Shown one piece after another: positions 4,765-6,078 of a stretch of DNA of 6,078 nucleotides. The notes beneath the pieces are model-generated. The model searched no databases. It worked only from the letters and a program-made list of their open reading frames with translations, and was not told the origin of the DNA. Source of the DNA: Pseudomonadota bacterium (GTDB lineage Bacteria > Desulfobacterota > Syntrophia > Syntrophales > JADFWA01). Within the stretch, counting starts at the first letter, position 1; each line of letters opens with the position of its first letter. The translations under genes were made by a program, and so were the position numbers. The stretch is from NCBI GenBank assembly GCA_015222855.1, contig JADFWA010000173.1, positions 1 to 6,078 of the forward strand, in the 5' to 3' direction.

Positions 4765-5703
4765 ATGCTTGCCCGCTCGCCATTTGAAAGATTTTACAAA
4801 AACCCGATTATCGAAAGGACAGATATACCCTATTCCTGCAACTCTGTATTTAATGCCGCTGCTTGCATGTTCAAAAATGAATATTTGCTTCTTTTGAGAA
4901 TAGAAGATCTTGAAGGGAAAAGTCATCTCACGATTGCCAGATCGAAAGATGGGGTTAACTTCATAATAGACAAAAAACCGTGGATAGAACCATCGCACGA
5001 TTCTAATTATGAACCATACGAGAGATATGGTATTGAGGATCCGAGAATTACACAGATTGAAGGGACATATTATATTGTCTATACCGCATTCGGCCCCTAT
5101 GGTGTAAGAATAGGTATAGGAAAGACCCGTGATTTTAAGAAATTCGAACGAATATCTCTTGCGACGGAAGTGGATAACAAGGATGGAGTATTGTTTCCGG
5201 AAAGAATCAACGGAGAATATGTGTTGATTACAAGACCCGGTGGTGGTGGACAAAGGGGGGATATATGGATATCATTTTCCCCAGACCTGATCTATTGGGG
5301 GAAATCAAGACTGCTTATGTATCCCAGGCCCGGTGGCTGGGGTTCCCAGAAACTGGGAGCGTCTACCCCCCCTGTTAAGACAGATGAGGGATGGTTGCTC
5401 TTTTACCATGGGGTAAGACAGACAGCTGCTGGAAAAATGTACAGGATAGGAGCCATGCTTTTGGATCTCGAAAAACCGTATATGATTAAAGGATACGCTC
5501 CACATTTTATATTTGGGCCCGAAGAGCTGTATGAGAGGATCGGGGATGTTCCGAATGTCGTGTTTCCCTGCGGAGCCATCCTGGAAGAAGATGGCACAAT
5601 AAAAATGTATTATGGTGTGGCAGATACCGCCATTGCCATGGCTACTGCTAATGTAGAAGAAATTATCAGGCTTTGCCAGCATCCATATGAAAGTGCATGG
5701 TGA
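4765..5703 (+). CDS. GH130-family beta-mannoside phosphorylase/glycosidase-like enzyme
   Basis: A 312-residue five-bladed beta-propeller enzyme of glycoside hydrolase family 130, whose characterised members phosphorolyse (or in some subgroups hydrolyse) beta-mannosides; phosphorolysis is reversible and can build such links. Seen in order: KNPIIER (12-18), SVFNAAA (27-33), LLRIEDLEGKSHLTIARS (43-60), the catalytic-aspartate motif GIEDPRIT (89-96, D92), NKDGVLFPERING (138-150), ITRPGGG (155-161), KLGASTPP (196-203), FYHGV (213-217), FGPEELYERIGDVPNVVFPCG (about 250-270) and YYGVADTAIAMA (282-293). R157, K196 and H215 fit the phosphate-binding set as I remember it, while K139 may stand where some characterised phosphorylases have arginine. 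There is no signal peptide, so it is cytoplasmic. It is the last gene of the operon, behind two glycosyltransferases and with no transporter nearby, which favours a glycan-building or recycling role. Arginine codons are 16 of 19 AGA/AGG. The exact linkage and substrate cannot be told from sequence. Confidence 0.88.
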   Translation: MLARSPFERFYKNPIIERTDIPYSCNSVFNAAACMFKNEYLLLLRIEDLEGKSHLTIARSKDGVNFIIDKKPWIEPSHDSNYEPYERYGIEDPRITQIEGTYYIVYTAFGPYGVRIGIGKTRDFKKFERISLATEVDNKDGVLFPERINGEYVLITRPGGGGQRGDIWISFSPDLIYWGKSRLLMYPRPGGWGSQKLGASTPPVKTDEGWLLFYHGVRQTAAGKMYRIGAMLLDLEKPYMIKGYAPHFIFGPEELYERIGDVPNVVFPCGAILEEDGTIKMYYGVADTAIAMATANVEEIIRLCQHPYESAW

Positions 5704-5714
5704 GGCTGTTTAAG

Positions 5715-5739
5715 GCCGATGAGGGCAGCGGCTCCTACA
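5715..5739 (-). repeat. Possible REP-like element remnant
   Basis: Read on the minus strand this begins TGTAGGAGCCGCTGCCC, which resembles the TGTAGGAGCGGC start of widespread REP-type intergenic repeats. The internal pairing is weak (GCCG 5715-5718 with CGGC 5729-5732), so it would be a decayed or half element. It lies between the converging operon end and the sensor gene. No intrinsic terminator with a T-tract is visible in 5704-5779. Confidence 0.3.
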
Positions 5740-5761
5740 GTTCAATAAATTTGTCCTTTTG

Positions 5762-5779
5762 CCCTTAACCCTTAACCTA
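5762..5779 (-). repeat. Right copy of the 18-bp inverted repeat; two TTAAGGG heptads
   Basis: On the minus strand this reads TAGGTTAAGGGTTAAGGG, matching 87-104 at 17 of 18 bases. It contains two exact TTAAGGG heptads and abuts the stop codon of the minus-strand sensor gene (TAG at 5782-5780). It is the same repeat family as the array before the first gene, in the opposite orientation. Confidence 0.6.
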
Positions 5780-6078
5780 CTACAGCCATTTATCAGACTT
5801 CTTTTTCGCCTCATATTCGGCTTTCAGGGCGATATGTGTTGCCTCTGCGATATCCTCAACCCTCTTGGTCCACTCCTCGAACTTTATGTCCACACCAAAG
5901 ATTCCCACCATTTCATCATTGTCATCCACGATAGACGCCGATACCGTTATGCAGAGGGCTCCGGTCATCTTTGATATATAGAAATTGGTTACATGTACCT
6001 TGCCGGATTGCAACGGTTTGATGAACCACTCCCTGTCTGACTGATCGGTCCCGACACCGTAATTTTCATATTTTGCCC
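5780..6078 (-). CDS. PDC/Cache sensor domain protein, C-terminal part (5' end outside window)
   Basis: An open frame on the minus strand runs in from the window edge (first full codon 6076-6074) to TAG at 5782-5780, giving 98 residues. There is no need for a start inside the window: the frame upstream of the TTG at 6013 continues the domain (YENYGVGTDQSDREWF). Seen: the Cache-type DxSxREWF (11-18), a membrane-distal motif with VTNFYISKMTG (29-39) and CITVSASIVDD (42-52), then GIFGVDIKFEEW (58-69), typical of a ligand-binding PAS-like PDC (dCache) fold that senses small molecules such as amino or organic acids. After it only about 29 charged, helix-forming residues remain, ending KKKSDKWL. There is no following transmembrane helix, HAMP, kinase, GGDEF or methyl-accepting domain, unlike typical receptors. 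It is convergent with the GH130 gene, so probably a separate transcription unit. Confidence 0.8.
   Translation of the reverse strand, partial: AKYENYGVGTDQSDREWFIKPLQSGKVHVTNFYISKMTGALCITVSASIVDDNDEMVGIFGVDIKFEEWTKRVEDIAEATHIALKAEYEAKKKSDKWL

Noticed and set aside
4480..5253. A 257-codon open frame on the minus strand across the second GT4/GH130 junction
   Set aside because: It is antisense to two well-supported genes and its translation is rich in Cys, Ile and Tyr/Phe without any recognisable motif. It reads as a shadow frame.
5759..5974. A 71-codon plus-strand frame after the GH130 gene
   Set aside because: It is antisense to the conserved Cache-domain frame, starts inside the repeat and lacks a ribosome binding site.

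Overview
The window looks like a chromosomal segment of a Gram-negative anaerobe, most likely a deltaproteobacterial (Desulfobacterota, for example Syntrophales-like) genome or MAG. The hints are a UPF0280 protein, a COG2509-type flavoprotein, an unattached PDC/Cache sensor protein, and degenerate 7-8 bp periodic repeats between genes. This taxonomic guess comes from gene content and repeat style and is not certain. There are no rRNA or tRNA genes, no CRISPR array and no transposase.

Layout: positions 1-115 are an AT-rich leader that passes into an octad repeat array (49-80) and a heptad array (93-113). Then come five genes on the plus strand: a UPF0280/ApbE-like protein (116-835), a 136-bp spacer full of repeats, a GT4 glycosyltransferase (972-2231), a FAD-dependent dehydrogenase (2235-3578), a second GT4 glycosyltransferase (3591-4739) and a GH130 mannoside phosphorylase/glycosidase-like enzyme (4765-5703). 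The last four are separated by only 3, 12 and 25 bp and read as one operon. A 76-bp tail holds a possible REP-like remnant and an inverted copy of the heptad repeat. It separates the operon from a convergent minus-strand gene whose 3' part (5780-6078) encodes the end of a PDC/Cache sensor domain.

How the genes may work together: two GT-B type glycosyltransferases plus a cytoplasmic GH130 enzyme, with no transporter and no secreted hydrolase alongside, suggest intracellular synthesis or remodelling of a (probably mannose-containing) glycan rather than import and degradation. The flavoprotein between the two transferases has no obvious place in that pathway. The UPF0280 protein belongs to the flavin-transferase-related ApbE superfamily. 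Whether it belongs to the operon is unclear because of the repeat-filled spacer.

Most notable observation: the 121-bp repeat-filled spacer between the first two genes is bracketed by an exact 12-bp direct repeat that includes the last three codons and the stop of the first gene. Removing the spacer and one copy gives a tight TAA-AAT-ATG junction, nearly identical to the TAA-ATC-ATG junction between the next two genes. This suggests that a repeat cassette inserted into a once compact operon. I do not see a clearly new defence or mobile system in the window.
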